Assembly: GCF_000701365.1 (NCBI RefSeq)
Contig: NZ_JNIK01000021.1
Coordinates: 124,001 to 188,000 of the forward strand
DNA: 64,000 nucleotides
DNA from: Blastococcus sp. URHD0036
GTDB lineage: Bacteria; Actinomycetota; Actinomycetes; Mycobacteriales; Geodermatophilaceae
Direction: 5' to 3'
How positions within the stretch are numbered: position 1 is the stretch's first letter; each line of letters starts with the position of its first letter. The position numbers and the translations under genes were made by a program. Positions 44,737 through 53,853 of this stretch are shown here, piece after piece. Below the pieces are notes generated by a model that was not told where the DNA came from, searched no databases, and saw only the letters and a program-made list of their open reading frames with translations.

Positions 44737-47700
44737 TCAGCCGACGGCGGACTGCCCGTAGAAGACCTGCTCCACGACGGAGCGCGCGTGCCGGGTGGTG
44801 CGGCCGTACTCGTCCAGGAACTGGCCCGGGTCGACGTCGGGACCGGCGCCGCTGGCCCGCGCCACCCCGGCCAGCTCCACCCCCGGCCGGGGCAGCTGGT
44901 CGCTGGGCCGACCGCGCACCAGGAACACGGCGTTGCGGGCCCGGGTCGCCAGGTCCCAGGCCGACCGCAGCGCCTCTCCCTGCTCGGCGTCGAGGTGATG
45001 GGCCTCGACCAGCGCCGTGAGCGCGTCGACCGTGGAGGCGACCTGCAGCCGCGGGTCACCGGCGGCGTGCTGGAGCTGCAGCAGCTGGACGGTCCACTCG
45101 ACGTCGGCCAGCCCGCCGCGGCCGAGCTTGGTGTGGGTGGCCGGATCGGCGCCACGGGGCAGCCGCTCGCGCTCCACCCGCGCCTTGATGCGGCGGATCT
45201 CGGCGACCTGCTCGGCCGACAGCCCCTCGGCGGGATAGCGCAGCGGCTGCACCATCTCCACGAAAGCGGCGCCGAGGGCCCCGTCGCCGGCGACCGGGAC
45301 CGCCCGCAGCAGCGCCTGCACCTCCCACACGGAGACCCACCGCTCGTAGTACTCGCGGAAGGCCTCGAGGCTGCGCACGAGCGCGCCCTGCCGGCCCTCG
45401 GGGCGCAGGTCGGCGTCGACCTCGAACGCCGGGTCGGGCGCGGGCTCCCCGAGCAGCCGGCGCAGCGTGTGTGCCACGGCGTTGGCCGCCTGGACGGCCT
45501 TGGCCTCGTCGGCGCCCTCCCGGGCGCGGTGCACGAAGAGCACGTCGGCGTCGGAGCCGTAGCCCATCTCCGCGCCGCCGAGCCTGCCCATGCCGATGAC
45601 GGCGAGCTCCATCGGCACCTCCTCGACGCCGATGCCGGCCTGCGCGGCGTACGCCCGGACGGCGACGTCGAGACCGACCTCGAGCGTGGCGACGGCGATG
45701 TCGGTCAGCGCCCGCCCGACCCGGACGACGTCGAGCCGGCCCAGCAGGTCCGCCGAGGACACCCGCAGCAGCTCCTGGCGGCGCAGACCCCGCAGGACGC
45801 GGATGCCCGCCTCCGGGTCGGGGGCCCGGCCGGCCGCCTGCCGCCACGCCCGGGTGAGGACGGCGGCCGAGCGCGGCTCGAGCTCCTCGTCGTCGGCCAG
45901 CAGCCGCAGCGCCTCCGGGGCACGGGTGAGCAGCTGGGCGACGTACTGGCTCGACCCGAGCAGCTGCGCCAGCCGCTCGGCGACCTGGCCCTCGTCACGC
46001 AGCAGGCGCAGGAACCACTGGTTGCCGCCGAGGGCCTCGCTGACCTGCCGGTAGGCCAGCAGGCCGGCGTCGGGGTTCGGGCAGGAGGCCAGCGTCTGCA
46101 GCACGACCGGCAGCAGGTACTTCTGCATCGACGCCGACCGGGACACCCCGCCGGTCAGCGCGCCCATGTGCCGCAGCGCGCCCTCGGGATCGGCGAAGCC
46201 GAGGGCCCGGAGCCAGTCCCCGGCGGCTTTGGACCCCAGCTGCGCGGCCTCGGCCGGGACCTTCGCGACGGCAGAGAGCAGCGGCCGGTAGAAGAGCTTC
46301 TCGTGCAGCCGGCGCACCTCGCGGGTGTGCAGCGCCATCTCCGCGTCGAGCACGGCGACGGCGTCGCCCCGCTGGTCGGGCTTGTAGCCCAGCGACCGGG
46401 CCAGCCAGCGGAGCTGCTGCTCGTCGGTGGGCAGCAGGTGCGTGCGGCGCAGACGGAGCAGCTGCAGCCGGTGCTCGACGGTGCGCAGGAACCGGTAGGA
46501 GGCGATGAGCGTGGCGGCGTCCTCGCGTCCCACGTAGCCGCCGGACGAGAGCGCCATCAGGGCCGGCAGCGTCCCCCCGACCCGCAGGGTGGGATCGACC
46601 CGGCCGTGCACCATCTGCAGCAGCTGCACGGCGAACTCGACGTCCCGCAGGCCGCCGCGGCCGAGCTTGAGCTCCCGGTCGGCCTGGCCGGCCGGGATGT
46701 TCGCCTCGACCCGCCGCCGCATGGCCTGGACCTCGGCCACGAACCCCGGCCGGTCCCCGGCCTCCCACACCCGCGGGAACAGCTCGTCGACGTAGGCCCG
46801 GCCCAGGTCCGGGTCGCCGGCGACCGCCCGCATCTTCAGCAGCGCCTGGAACTCCCAGGTGTGCGCCCACTGCCGGTAGTAGCTCGCGTGCCCGTTAAGC
46901 GTTCGCACCAGGGCGCCGGCCTTGCCCTCGGGGCGCAGGGCGGCGTCGACCTCCCACGCCGCCTCGTGGCAGATCCGCATGAGGGCCGCGGCCACGCGCG
47001 TGGCGCTGCTGAGTGCGGGCGCCTCGGGGTCGCTGGGGTCGACCGGCTCGGCGACAAAGACCACGTCGACGTCGCTGACGTAGTTCAGTTCCCGGCCGCC
47101 GGTCTTGCCGAGGGCGATGACCGCGAGCCGGCAGGGTGCGGCCGACGCCGGCTGCTCGGCGACGGCGATGGCCAGCCCCGCGCTGAGGACGGCGGCGGCG
47201 ATGTCGGACAGCTCCGCCGCGGCCTCCTCGGCGACCAGCCCGTCGCCCAGGTCGCGGCCGGCCAGGGAGAGGATGGCGCGCCGGTAGGCGAGCCGGAGGG
47301 CGGCCACCCGCTGCGGGCTCGCGTCGGGGGCGCCCCTGCCGAGCCGCACGCCCCACGGCGGGTCGTCGGGATCGGCGCCGACCGCGGCGAGCATCTGCCG
47401 CTGCAGCCCCTGCGGCGAGGGACGGGTCGCGCCCTCCCCCTCGTCGTCCAGCTCCATCCAGTCGCCGGGGTGGGCCGCGAGGTGGTCGGCCAGCCCGGAG
47501 CTGGCGCCGAGGACGGCGAGCAGCCGGGAGCGCAGCTGTGCCGAGCCGCGCAGCCGGGCCAGCAGGGAGGCCGCCCCCTCGCCGGTGGGGTCGGCACGGT
47601 CCAGCGACTCGACGAGGCGGCGCAGGGAGAACGCCGCGAGGTCCGGGTCGCCGGCGCGGGCGAGCGCCGAGACGACCGACGCGGCCTCGGGGTCGGCCGG

Positions 47701-47832
47701 CTCGTTGTGCTCGAGGTCCCAGAGCCCGATGGCCGGGTCGGAGAGGAGCTCGGCGGCCTTCTCGCCGTCCTGGAAGCCGAACCGCGCCAGCCGGACGACC
47801 GCCCGCCGCGGGATCTCGCGGGAGGCCGTCAC
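44737..47832 (-). CDS. glnE: Bifunctional glutamine synthetase adenylyltransferase/deadenylase
   Basis: A 1031-aa two-headed enzyme that adds and removes AMP on the regulatory Tyr of type I glutamine synthetase. The N-terminal (deadenylating) head has GGRELNYVSDVDVVFVAEP and the C-terminal (adenylating) head LGGAEMGYGSDADVLFVHR, both with the paired Asp of the nucleotidyltransferase site. Each head is followed by a GlnD-uridylyltransferase-like helical domain. GTG 47832 overlaps the stop of the amidotransferase gene (GTGA). Its target Tyr406 is visible in glnA at 20263. Confidence 0.95.
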   Translation of the reverse strand: MTASREIPRRAVVRLARFGFQDGEKAAELLSDPAIGLWDLEHNEPADPEAASVVSALARAGDPDLAAFSLRRLVESLDRADPTGEGAASLLARLRGSAQLRSRLLAVLGASSGLADHLAAHPGDWMELDDEGEGATRPSPQGLQRQMLAAVGADPDDPPWGVRLGRGAPDASPQRVAALRLAYRRAILSLAGRDLGDGLVAEEAAAELSDIAAAVLSAGLAIAVAEQPASAAPCRLAVIALGKTGGRELNYVSDVDVVFVAEPVDPSDPEAPALSSATRVAAALMRICHEAAWEVDAALRPEGKAGALVRTLNGHASYYRQWAHTWEFQALLKMRAVAGDPDLGRAYVDELFPRVWEAGDRPGFVAEVQAMRRRVEANIPAGQADRELKLGRGGLRDVEFAVQLLQMVHGRVDPTLRVGGTLPALMALSSGGYVGREDAATLIASYRFLRTVEHRLQLLRLRRTHLLPTDEQQLRWLARSLGYKPDQRGDAVAVLDAEMALHTREVRRLHEKLFYRPLLSAVAKVPAEAAQLGSKAAGDWLRALGFADPEGALRHMGALTGGVSRSASMQKYLLPVVLQTLASCPNPDAGLLAYRQVSEALGGNQWFLRLLRDEGQVAERLAQLLGSSQYVAQLLTRAPEALRLLADDEELEPRSAAVLTRAWRQAAGRAPDPEAGIRVLRGLRRQELLRVSSADLLGRLDVVRVGRALTDIAVATLEVGLDVAVRAYAAQAGIGVEEVPMELAVIGMGRLGGAEMGYGSDADVLFVHRAREGADEAKAVQAANAVAHTLRRLLGEPAPDPAFEVDADLRPEGRQGALVRSLEAFREYYERWVSVWEVQALLRAVPVAGDGALGAAFVEMVQPLRYPAEGLSAEQVAEIRRIKARVERERLPRGADPATHTKLGRGGLADVEWTVQLLQLQHAAGDPRLQVASTVDALTALVEAHHLDAEQGEALRSAWDLATRARNAVFLVRGRPSDQLPRPGVELAGVARASGAGPDVDPGQFLDEYGRTTRHARSVVEQVFYGQSAVG

Positions 47833-48569
47833 GGGTGTGCCGTGGCGCCGCGCACCAGCTCGGCGAAGCGCTCGGCGAAGGGCGCCCAGACGGCCTCGAG
47901 GTCGTCGGCGGCCGCGGCGGTGCGTGCCTCGTGCTGCGCCGCGTCGTAGCGGGACGAGGCCAGGCCCACCGCGTCGCTGTCGGCCCACGCCCGCACCATC
48001 TCCGGCGTCGGCTCGACGTGGAACTGCAGCCCGTAGCAGTGCCGCCCGAGCCGGAAGGCCTGGTGGCCGTACACCGGGCCGGCGGCCAGCAGGGTCGCGC
48101 CGGGCGGCAGGTCGCAGATCTCGTCGTGGTGCCACTGGACGACGTCCGGGGACAGCGGCAGCGGCCGGAACAGCGGATCGGTGTCGGCGGCGTCCCGCCG
48201 GGCGACGAGCGTGACGCCGACCTCGGGGCCCTCGACCCCGACGCGCACCCGCCCACCACCGGCGATCGCGAGCATCTGGGCGCCGAGGCAGACGCCGAGC
48301 ACGGGGCGGTCGGCCGCGACCGCCTGGGCCAGCAGGTGCCGGATCCCGACCAGCTCCGGAGAGGTCGCCTCGTCGTCCAGCGACGACTGCGGACCGCCCA
48401 TCACCAGCAGCCCGTCGTGCCCGGTCAGGTCGGCAGGCAGCTCGTCGCCCTCGCGCACCGACCGCACGTCGAGCTCCAGGCCGGCCGCGCTCAGCCACTC
48501 CCCCAGCCGCGCCGCCGGATCGGTCGGGTGCGGGACGGCGACGAGCAGCCGGGCGGATCGGTCGGACAC
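47829..48569 (-). CDS. Class I glutamine amidotransferase
   Basis: A 246-aa stand-alone GATase. The catalytic Cys lies in LGVCLGAQML and the His-Glu pair in YGLQFHVEPTPE; VMGGPQSSLDDE near residue 57 forms the oxyanion region. Stand-alone members hydrolyse glutamine or gamma-glutamyl compounds. It overlaps glnE by four bases, so the two are translationally coupled, which suggests a role in glutamine balance. GTG 48569 is used. Confidence 0.9.
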   Translation of the reverse strand: MSDRSARLLVAVPHPTDPAARLGEWLSAAGLELDVRSVREGDELPADLTGHDGLLVMGGPQSSLDDEATSPELVGIRHLLAQAVAADRPVLGVCLGAQMLAIAGGGRVRVGVEGPEVGVTLVARRDAADTDPLFRPLPLSPDVVQWHHDEICDLPPGATLLAAGPVYGHQAFRLGRHCYGLQFHVEPTPEMVRAWADSDAVGLASSRYDAAQHEARTAAAADDLEAVWAPFAERFAELVRGATAHP

Positions 48570-48693
48570 GCGTCGAGGTTAGCCGCGGCACCCCGGAGGG
48601 GTGACCGGCCGCCGCCGACGACATGACCCCGGGCTCCGCCGCGGCCTACGCTCGCCCGACCGTGCCGGACCAGTCGGGAGGAGGCGCCGCCCG

Positions 48694-50523
48694 ATGACGG
48701 TGACCGCCCCCGAGCGCATCGCACTCCCGGAACCGCCGCCCGCCGGTGCCCGCCCGTCGTCGACCGCCCGCTGGGTCCGCGCCGCCGCGGTGCTGCTCGT
48801 CGTCGCCCAGCTCGTGGTGCGCTGGCGGCTGGTCGCGGGCCGGGACTTCTACGGCGACGACTTCGTGCTGCTGCACATGGCCCGCGACAACGGCCTGCTG
48901 TCCTGGGACTACCTCGCCTACGACTACAGCGGGCACTTCATGCCGGGCGGTCTGCTGCTGGCCGGGCTGGTCGAGCGGTTCGCCCCCCTGCAGTGGGGCG
49001 GGGCAGCGCTCACGCTCGTCGGGATGCAGGCGCTGGCGTCCTTCGCGCTGCTGCGGTTGCTGCGGGTGCTGGTCGGCGACCGGCCGCTGCTGCTCGTGCC
49101 GCTCGCCCTCGGGCTGTTCACCCCGGTGACCCTGGGGTCGCTGGGCTGGTGGGCCGCGGCGCTGAACTCGCTGCCGCTGCAGATCGGCCTCGCCTGCTAC
49201 CTGACCGAGGCCGTCCTGGCGGCCCGGACGGGGCGGCGGCGGCACGCGGTCGCCGGCACCGCGGTGCTCGCCCTGACCTTCTGCTTCTACATCAAGGCCG
49301 TGCTGGTGCCCCCTGTCGGCGCGGCACTGGCCGTGCTCGTGCTGCTGCGCGACGGCGAGCGCCGGCCGATCTCCCTGGCCTGGCGCCGGGCCTGTCCGCT
49401 GTGGTGCGGAACGGTGCTCGTGACGGCCGTCTGGGCGGCGGTCTACTCCGCCACCCGCAGCGCTCCCCCGGCGACCGGCAGCAGCACGGAGAACTACGTG
49501 CAGACGGTCTGGACGGGCATGCGGGTGCTCGCCTCGGGCGTCGTCGCCGGTCCGCACGCCTGGGTCGGCACGAACGGCGCACCGAAGGCGGACCTGCACC
49601 CCTGGGCCGTGGCGCTGGGCGGCGCGCTGCTCCTGCTCGCGTTCCTCTGGACGACGGTCACCCGCCGGGGCGCCCTCGCTGTCTGGGCGCTCGTCGTGCT
49701 CGAGACGGTGGCGGGCCTGCTGCTGGCCGCCGCAGGCCGCGGCTCGATCGACGCCGGCGGCGTGCTCCCACTGGCCTGCCGGTACTTCCCGGCGGAGGCG
49801 GTGCTGCTGCCGGTCGCCGCCGCCCTCCTCTGGACGCTGCCGCCGCGACGTCCGCGCCGCCACCCGGGCGCGGAACACCGGCCGCGCGGTTGGGCGGTCC
49901 CGGCAGCGGTCGCGGTCGCCGCGCTCGTCGCCGTCGTCGCCACGCAGTCGACGGTCCGCTACGCCCGGGTCTGGGCGGCCGACCCCTCGGAGGACTACCT
50001 GGGCGCCGCCCGGGAGTCGCTGGCCGCCGCCGGGCCGGCGCCGGTCCTCGACCAGCCGGTGCCCGGCACGATCATCTGGAGCCTGCTCTACCCGGCGAAC
50101 CTGGTCTCCTACGTCCTGGCGTCCTACGAGGACCGGCCACCGATCGCCGACTGGACCGACGACCTGCAGCTGCTCGACGACGACGGTCACCTGCTCCCCG
50201 CCGCGGTGCAGCCGGTCGCCGCCGTCGTCCCCGGACCGATCGCCGGTTGCGGCTGGGGGGCCGGGACCGCCGGCGTCGTGGACGTCGCGCTCGACGCTCC
50301 GCTGTCCGAGCAGGTGTGGGTCGTCCGGCTGGACTACATCGCCGCAGCGGACGGCACCGTCGACGTCGCGCTGCCCGGCGGCGACCCCGTCCGCGCGCCG
50401 GTCAGCGCGGGCCTCCACTCGGTCTTCCTCCGCCTGACCGGGAGCGGGCCGGCACTGCAGGTGAGCGCCGACCCCGGGCTGTGCGTGGCCGGCGGAGTCG
50501 CCGGCGACATGGTCGCGCGGTGA
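48694..50523 (+). CDS. Polytopic membrane protein, GT-C glycosyltransferase-like
   Basis: A 609-aa protein with about 11 membrane helices and a C-terminal soluble domain of about 150 aa. The first extracytoplasmic loop holds RDFYGDDFVLLHMARDNG, an acidic motif in the position of the GT-C catalytic Asp. It could transfer sugars from polyprenyl-phosphate donors in envelope assembly. ATG 48694 has GGGAGGAGG upstream. The exact family is uncertain. Confidence 0.65.
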   Translation: MTVTAPERIALPEPPPAGARPSSTARWVRAAAVLLVVAQLVVRWRLVAGRDFYGDDFVLLHMARDNGLLSWDYLAYDYSGHFMPGGLLLAGLVERFAPLQWGGAALTLVGMQALASFALLRLLRVLVGDRPLLLVPLALGLFTPVTLGSLGWWAAALNSLPLQIGLACYLTEAVLAARTGRRRHAVAGTAVLALTFCFYIKAVLVPPVGAALAVLVLLRDGERRPISLAWRRACPLWCGTVLVTAVWAAVYSATRSAPPATGSSTENYVQTVWTGMRVLASGVVAGPHAWVGTNGAPKADLHPWAVALGGALLLLAFLWTTVTRRGALAVWALVVLETVAGLLLAAAGRGSIDAGGVLPLACRYFPAEAVLLPVAAALLWTLPPRRPRRHPGAEHRPRGWAVPAAVAVAALVAVVATQSTVRYARVWAADPSEDYLGAARESLAAAGPAPVLDQPVPGTIIWSLLYPANLVSYVLASYEDRPPIADWTDDLQLLDDDGHLLPAAVQPVAAVVPGPIAGCGWGAGTAGVVDVALDAPLSEQVWVVRLDYIAAADGTVDVALPGGDPVRAPVSAGLHSVFLRLTGSGPALQVSADPGLCVAGGVAGDMVAR

Positions 50524-50536
50524 CCCGCCGGCGGCG

Positions 50537-51886
50537 TCAGAGACCGGGCAGGTAGCGCTTCAGCTCGAACGGCGTGACGTTCTGCCGGTAGGAGTTGAAC
50601 TCCTCCCACTTGTTGCGCAGGAAGAACTGGAAGACGTGCTCGCCGAGGGTCTCGGCGACCAGCTCGCTGCTCTGCATCGCCGTCAGCGCCTCCCCGAGGG
50701 ACACCGGGAGGTCCTCGTACCCGGCAGCGCGCCGCTCGGTGTCGGTCAGCGACCAGACGTCGTCCTCGGCCTCGGGCGGCAGCTCGTAGCCCTTCTCGAT
50801 GCCGCGCAGCCCGGCGGCCAGCAGGACGGCGAAGGTCAGGTAGGGGTTGGACGCCGAGTCCGGGGAGCGGACCTCGACCCGCGCCGACTGGCCCTTGTTG
50901 GGCTTGTAGCTCGGCAGCCGGACCAGCGCCGACCGGTTGGCCCGGCCCCAGGTGGCCGCGGTGGGGGCCTCCGTGCCGGCCAGCAGCCGCCGGTAGGAGT
51001 TCACCGTCTGGTTGGTGACGGCGGTGACCTCGCGGGCGTGGGTGAGCAGGCCGGCGATGAACTGCTTGCCGGTCGTCGACAGCTTCATCGGGTCGGCCGG
51101 GTCGTGGAAGGCGTTGCGGTCGCCCTCGAACAGCGACAGGTGGGTGTGCATCGCCGAGCCGGCCAGCTCGGTGAACGGCTTGGGCATGAACGTGGCGTGC
51201 ACGCCCTGGGCCAGCGCAACCTCACGGACGACGTGCCGCAGCGTCATGATGTTGTCGGCCATCGACAGGGCGTCGGCGTAGCGCAGGTCGATCTCCTGCT
51301 GCCCCGGCGCGACCTCGTGGTGGCTGAACTCGACCGAGATGCCCATGGCCTCCAGCGCGAAGACGGCCTCGCGCCGGAAGTCGTGCGCAACGTTGTGCGT
51401 CGACAGATCGAAGTAGCCACCGGTGTCGGCCGGCTGGGGCGAGCTGCCGTCGGTCGGCAGGTCCTTGAGCAGGAAGAACTCGACCTCCGGGTGCGTGTAG
51501 AAGGTGAACCCCATGTCGGCGGCCTTGCCCAGCGCCCGGCGCAGCACGTGCCGGGGGTCGGCCCACGACGGCGAGCCGTCCGGGAGCGTGATGTCGCAGA
51601 ACATCCGGGCGGTGTCGCTCGGCTGGCCGTTGCGGGCCGGCATCACCTGGAAGGTGCCCGGGTCGGGCTTGGCGAGCATGTCCGACTCGTAGACCCGCGC
51701 GAAGCCCTCGATGGCCGAGCCGTCGAAGCCGATGCCCTCGGCGAACGCGGCCTCGATCTCCGCGGGGGCGACGGCCACCGCCTTGAGGTAGCCCGAGACG
51801 TCGGTGAACCACAGCCGCACGAAGCGGATGTCTCGTTCCTCCAGGGTGCGCAGGACGAACTCCTGCTGTCGGTCCATGCTCGCCAT
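50537..51886 (-). CDS. glnA2: Glutamine synthetase type I paralogue GlnA2
   Basis: A 449-aa GSI-alpha-like paralogue. It opens MASMDRQQEFVLRTLEERDIRFVRLWFTDVSGYLK, of which the FVRLWFTDVSG block is typical of GlnA2, and has FDGSAIEGFARV, KPFTELAGSAMHTH and NRSALVRLP. In place of the GlnA1 adenylylation segment it reads IEKGYELPPEAED. In Mycobacterium and Streptomyces glnA2 lies next to glnE, as here with three genes between; some GlnA2 proteins act on polyamines or other amines instead of ammonia. ATG 51886 or 51877 are both possible. Confidence 0.9.
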   Translation of the reverse strand: MASMDRQQEFVLRTLEERDIRFVRLWFTDVSGYLKAVAVAPAEIEAAFAEGIGFDGSAIEGFARVYESDMLAKPDPGTFQVMPARNGQPSDTARMFCDITLPDGSPSWADPRHVLRRALGKAADMGFTFYTHPEVEFFLLKDLPTDGSSPQPADTGGYFDLSTHNVAHDFRREAVFALEAMGISVEFSHHEVAPGQQEIDLRYADALSMADNIMTLRHVVREVALAQGVHATFMPKPFTELAGSAMHTHLSLFEGDRNAFHDPADPMKLSTTGKQFIAGLLTHAREVTAVTNQTVNSYRRLLAGTEAPTAATWGRANRSALVRLPSYKPNKGQSARVEVRSPDSASNPYLTFAVLLAAGLRGIEKGYELPPEAEDDVWSLTDTERRAAGYEDLPVSLGEALTAMQSSELVAETLGEHVFQFFLRNKWEEFNSYRQNVTPFELKRYLPGL

Positions 51887-51997
51887 GATCCAGTCCGCTC
51901 GTTGCTGCGATGTGAACTGCCGGGGGTGCAGCCGCCCCCCAGCCTGCCTCCTCCGGCCCCGGAGCACACGTGCTGGGGCGGTCGTGTCGCCCGCGGG

Positions 51998-53812
51998 TCA
52001 GCTGCGGCGGTGCAGCAGGAGGACGACGTCGTCGTCCGTGCCGCCCGGGACCAGCGTCTGCAGCAGGTGGTCGGCGAGCTCCTCCTCGGGCAGGTCGCGC
52101 GCCGCGGACAGCACGGCCGCCGCCCGGTCCAGGCCCGCGTCGACCGGCCGCCGACGACCCTCGACCAGGCCGTCGGTGCACAGCAGCAGCACCGAACCGG
52201 GACCGAGCAGGTCCTCGTCCTCCGGGCGGGCGGCGGTGTCGTCGACCGCCAGCGGCAGGGACCGGGTGCCGTAGAGGAAGCGGGTCCGACCGTCCGGCTC
52301 GGCGACCACGGCCGGGAGGTGCCCGGCGCGGCTGTACCGGATCCGGCCGCTGGCCCGGTCGAGGACGGCGCAGAAGACGGTCGCCATCGGCGCACCCGGC
52401 ACCAGCGCGGCCACGGCGTCCAGCGCGGCGACGACCGTGCCCGGCGAGCCACTCTGGAGCAGCACCGCCCGGGCCGCGCTGCGCAGCTGACCCATGACGG
52501 CGGCAGCGCCCAGGCCGCGGCCGACCACGTCGCCGACGACGATGCCGACCGCGCCGTCGGCGAGCTCCACGACGTCGTGCCAGTCGCCGCCGACCTCCAG
52601 CCCCGCAGATGCCGGCACGTACCGGACGGCGAAGCCCGGCGGCAGGACGGCGGGCCCGAGCATCGCCCGCTGGAGCGTCGTCGCGACCTCGGCGCTGTGG
52701 CGGGCGACGGCGCGCTCGGCCTGCAGGCGCTGGTCGACCAGCCGCAGCTCCGCCTGGTGGGCGAGGGTGTCGCCGAGGACGGCGCCCATCTGGCCGGCGA
52801 GGAGCTCGAAGAACGCCAGGTAGTCGGCGTCGAGCTCCAGGTGCGGACTGACCCCGAGCACCAGGACCCCGACGGGGGTCTGCCGCCCCGCCGTCGTCAG
52901 CGGCAGCGCGACCGCGGTGTCGACGCGGCCGCCGCTGACCGCCGCCTGCGACAGCCCCGGCAGCCGCTCGTCGAGCCCGCGCAGCACCGCCACCTCTCCG
53001 CCGAGTGCGGCGAGCAGGCCTCCCCGGCGGTCGCGGTCGCCGTCCCGGTCGGGGTCGACGAGCACGGGCACGGCCGCCTCGCCGGTGCCGGTCGTCGCGT
53101 GCAGCCGGAGCCGGGAGTGCTCGGCCGACGGCCCGCCCTCCAGGCCGTCGACCAGGTACAGCGCGGCGCACGGGACGTCGGAGCGGGCGACGCCCAGCAC
53201 GTCGACCAGCGCGGAGGCGGCGGCCTCGAGCACCGGGCGGCGCACGGCCACCACCCCGCCGAGCCGGTTGGCGAGGTCCAGCCGGCGCAGCGCGAGCACC
53301 TGGCGGGTCGTCTCGATCGCGGTGTCGAGCACCCCGACGATCCCGCCGGTGGGGTCGAGCAGCGGGCTGTAGGAGAAGGTGAAGTAGGTCTCCTCGGCGA
53401 AGCCCTTGCGGCCCATCACCAGGTGCAGGTCCTGCGCATAGGTGGGCGTCCGCTCGTCGCGGACGGTGTCGAGCATCGGGCCGATGTCGGCCCAGACGTC
53501 GGCCCAGACCTCGTCCATCCGGGCGCCCATGGCACCCGGGTGCCGGTCACCCAGCATCTCGGCGTACCCGTCGTTGTAGACCATGACCAGCTCGGGCCCG
53601 GCCATGACCAGCATCGGGAACCGCGAGGTCAGGCAGGTGCTGACGGCCGAGAGCAACGCCGGCGGCCAGCTCTCGAGCGGACCCAGCGCGGTGCCGGCCC
53701 AGTCGGTGCCGACGAAGAGCTCCTGACAGGGCGTGGCGGCCTCGGTCGGCAGGAGGCCGGCCAGGATCCCGCGCACGGCCACGCGATGATCGTCCCACGT
53801 CGTCTCGACCAC
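51998..53812 (-). CDS. PAS-GAF-SpoIIE protein phosphatase
   Basis: A 604-aa soluble regulator. The PAS domain (about residues 35-170) includes MVYNDGYAEMLGDRHP; the GAF domain (about 195-345) includes AALYLVDGLEGG and PVGVLVLGVSP; the SpoIIE/PP2C phosphatase (about 395-600) has GGDWHDVVEL, VVGDVVGRG and the late GTDDDVVLLL with the metal-binding Asp residues. It lacks the ATPase and STAS parts of the island protein at 23383. It probably dephosphorylates an anti-sigma antagonist. GTG 53812 is used; an inner GTG is possible. Confidence 0.9.
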   Translation of the reverse strand: MVETTWDDHRVAVRGILAGLLPTEAATPCQELFVGTDWAGTALGPLESWPPALLSAVSTCLTSRFPMLVMAGPELVMVYNDGYAEMLGDRHPGAMGARMDEVWADVWADIGPMLDTVRDERTPTYAQDLHLVMGRKGFAEETYFTFSYSPLLDPTGGIVGVLDTAIETTRQVLALRRLDLANRLGGVVAVRRPVLEAAASALVDVLGVARSDVPCAALYLVDGLEGGPSAEHSRLRLHATTGTGEAAVPVLVDPDRDGDRDRRGGLLAALGGEVAVLRGLDERLPGLSQAAVSGGRVDTAVALPLTTAGRQTPVGVLVLGVSPHLELDADYLAFFELLAGQMGAVLGDTLAHQAELRLVDQRLQAERAVARHSAEVATTLQRAMLGPAVLPPGFAVRYVPASAGLEVGGDWHDVVELADGAVGIVVGDVVGRGLGAAAVMGQLRSAARAVLLQSGSPGTVVAALDAVAALVPGAPMATVFCAVLDRASGRIRYSRAGHLPAVVAEPDGRTRFLYGTRSLPLAVDDTAARPEDEDLLGPGSVLLLCTDGLVEGRRRPVDAGLDRAAAVLSAARDLPEEELADHLLQTLVPGGTDDDVVLLLHRRS

Positions 53813-53853
53813 CCCACCTGGCCCGTCCCGGGGCCGCGGAGTTGGATGGGCGC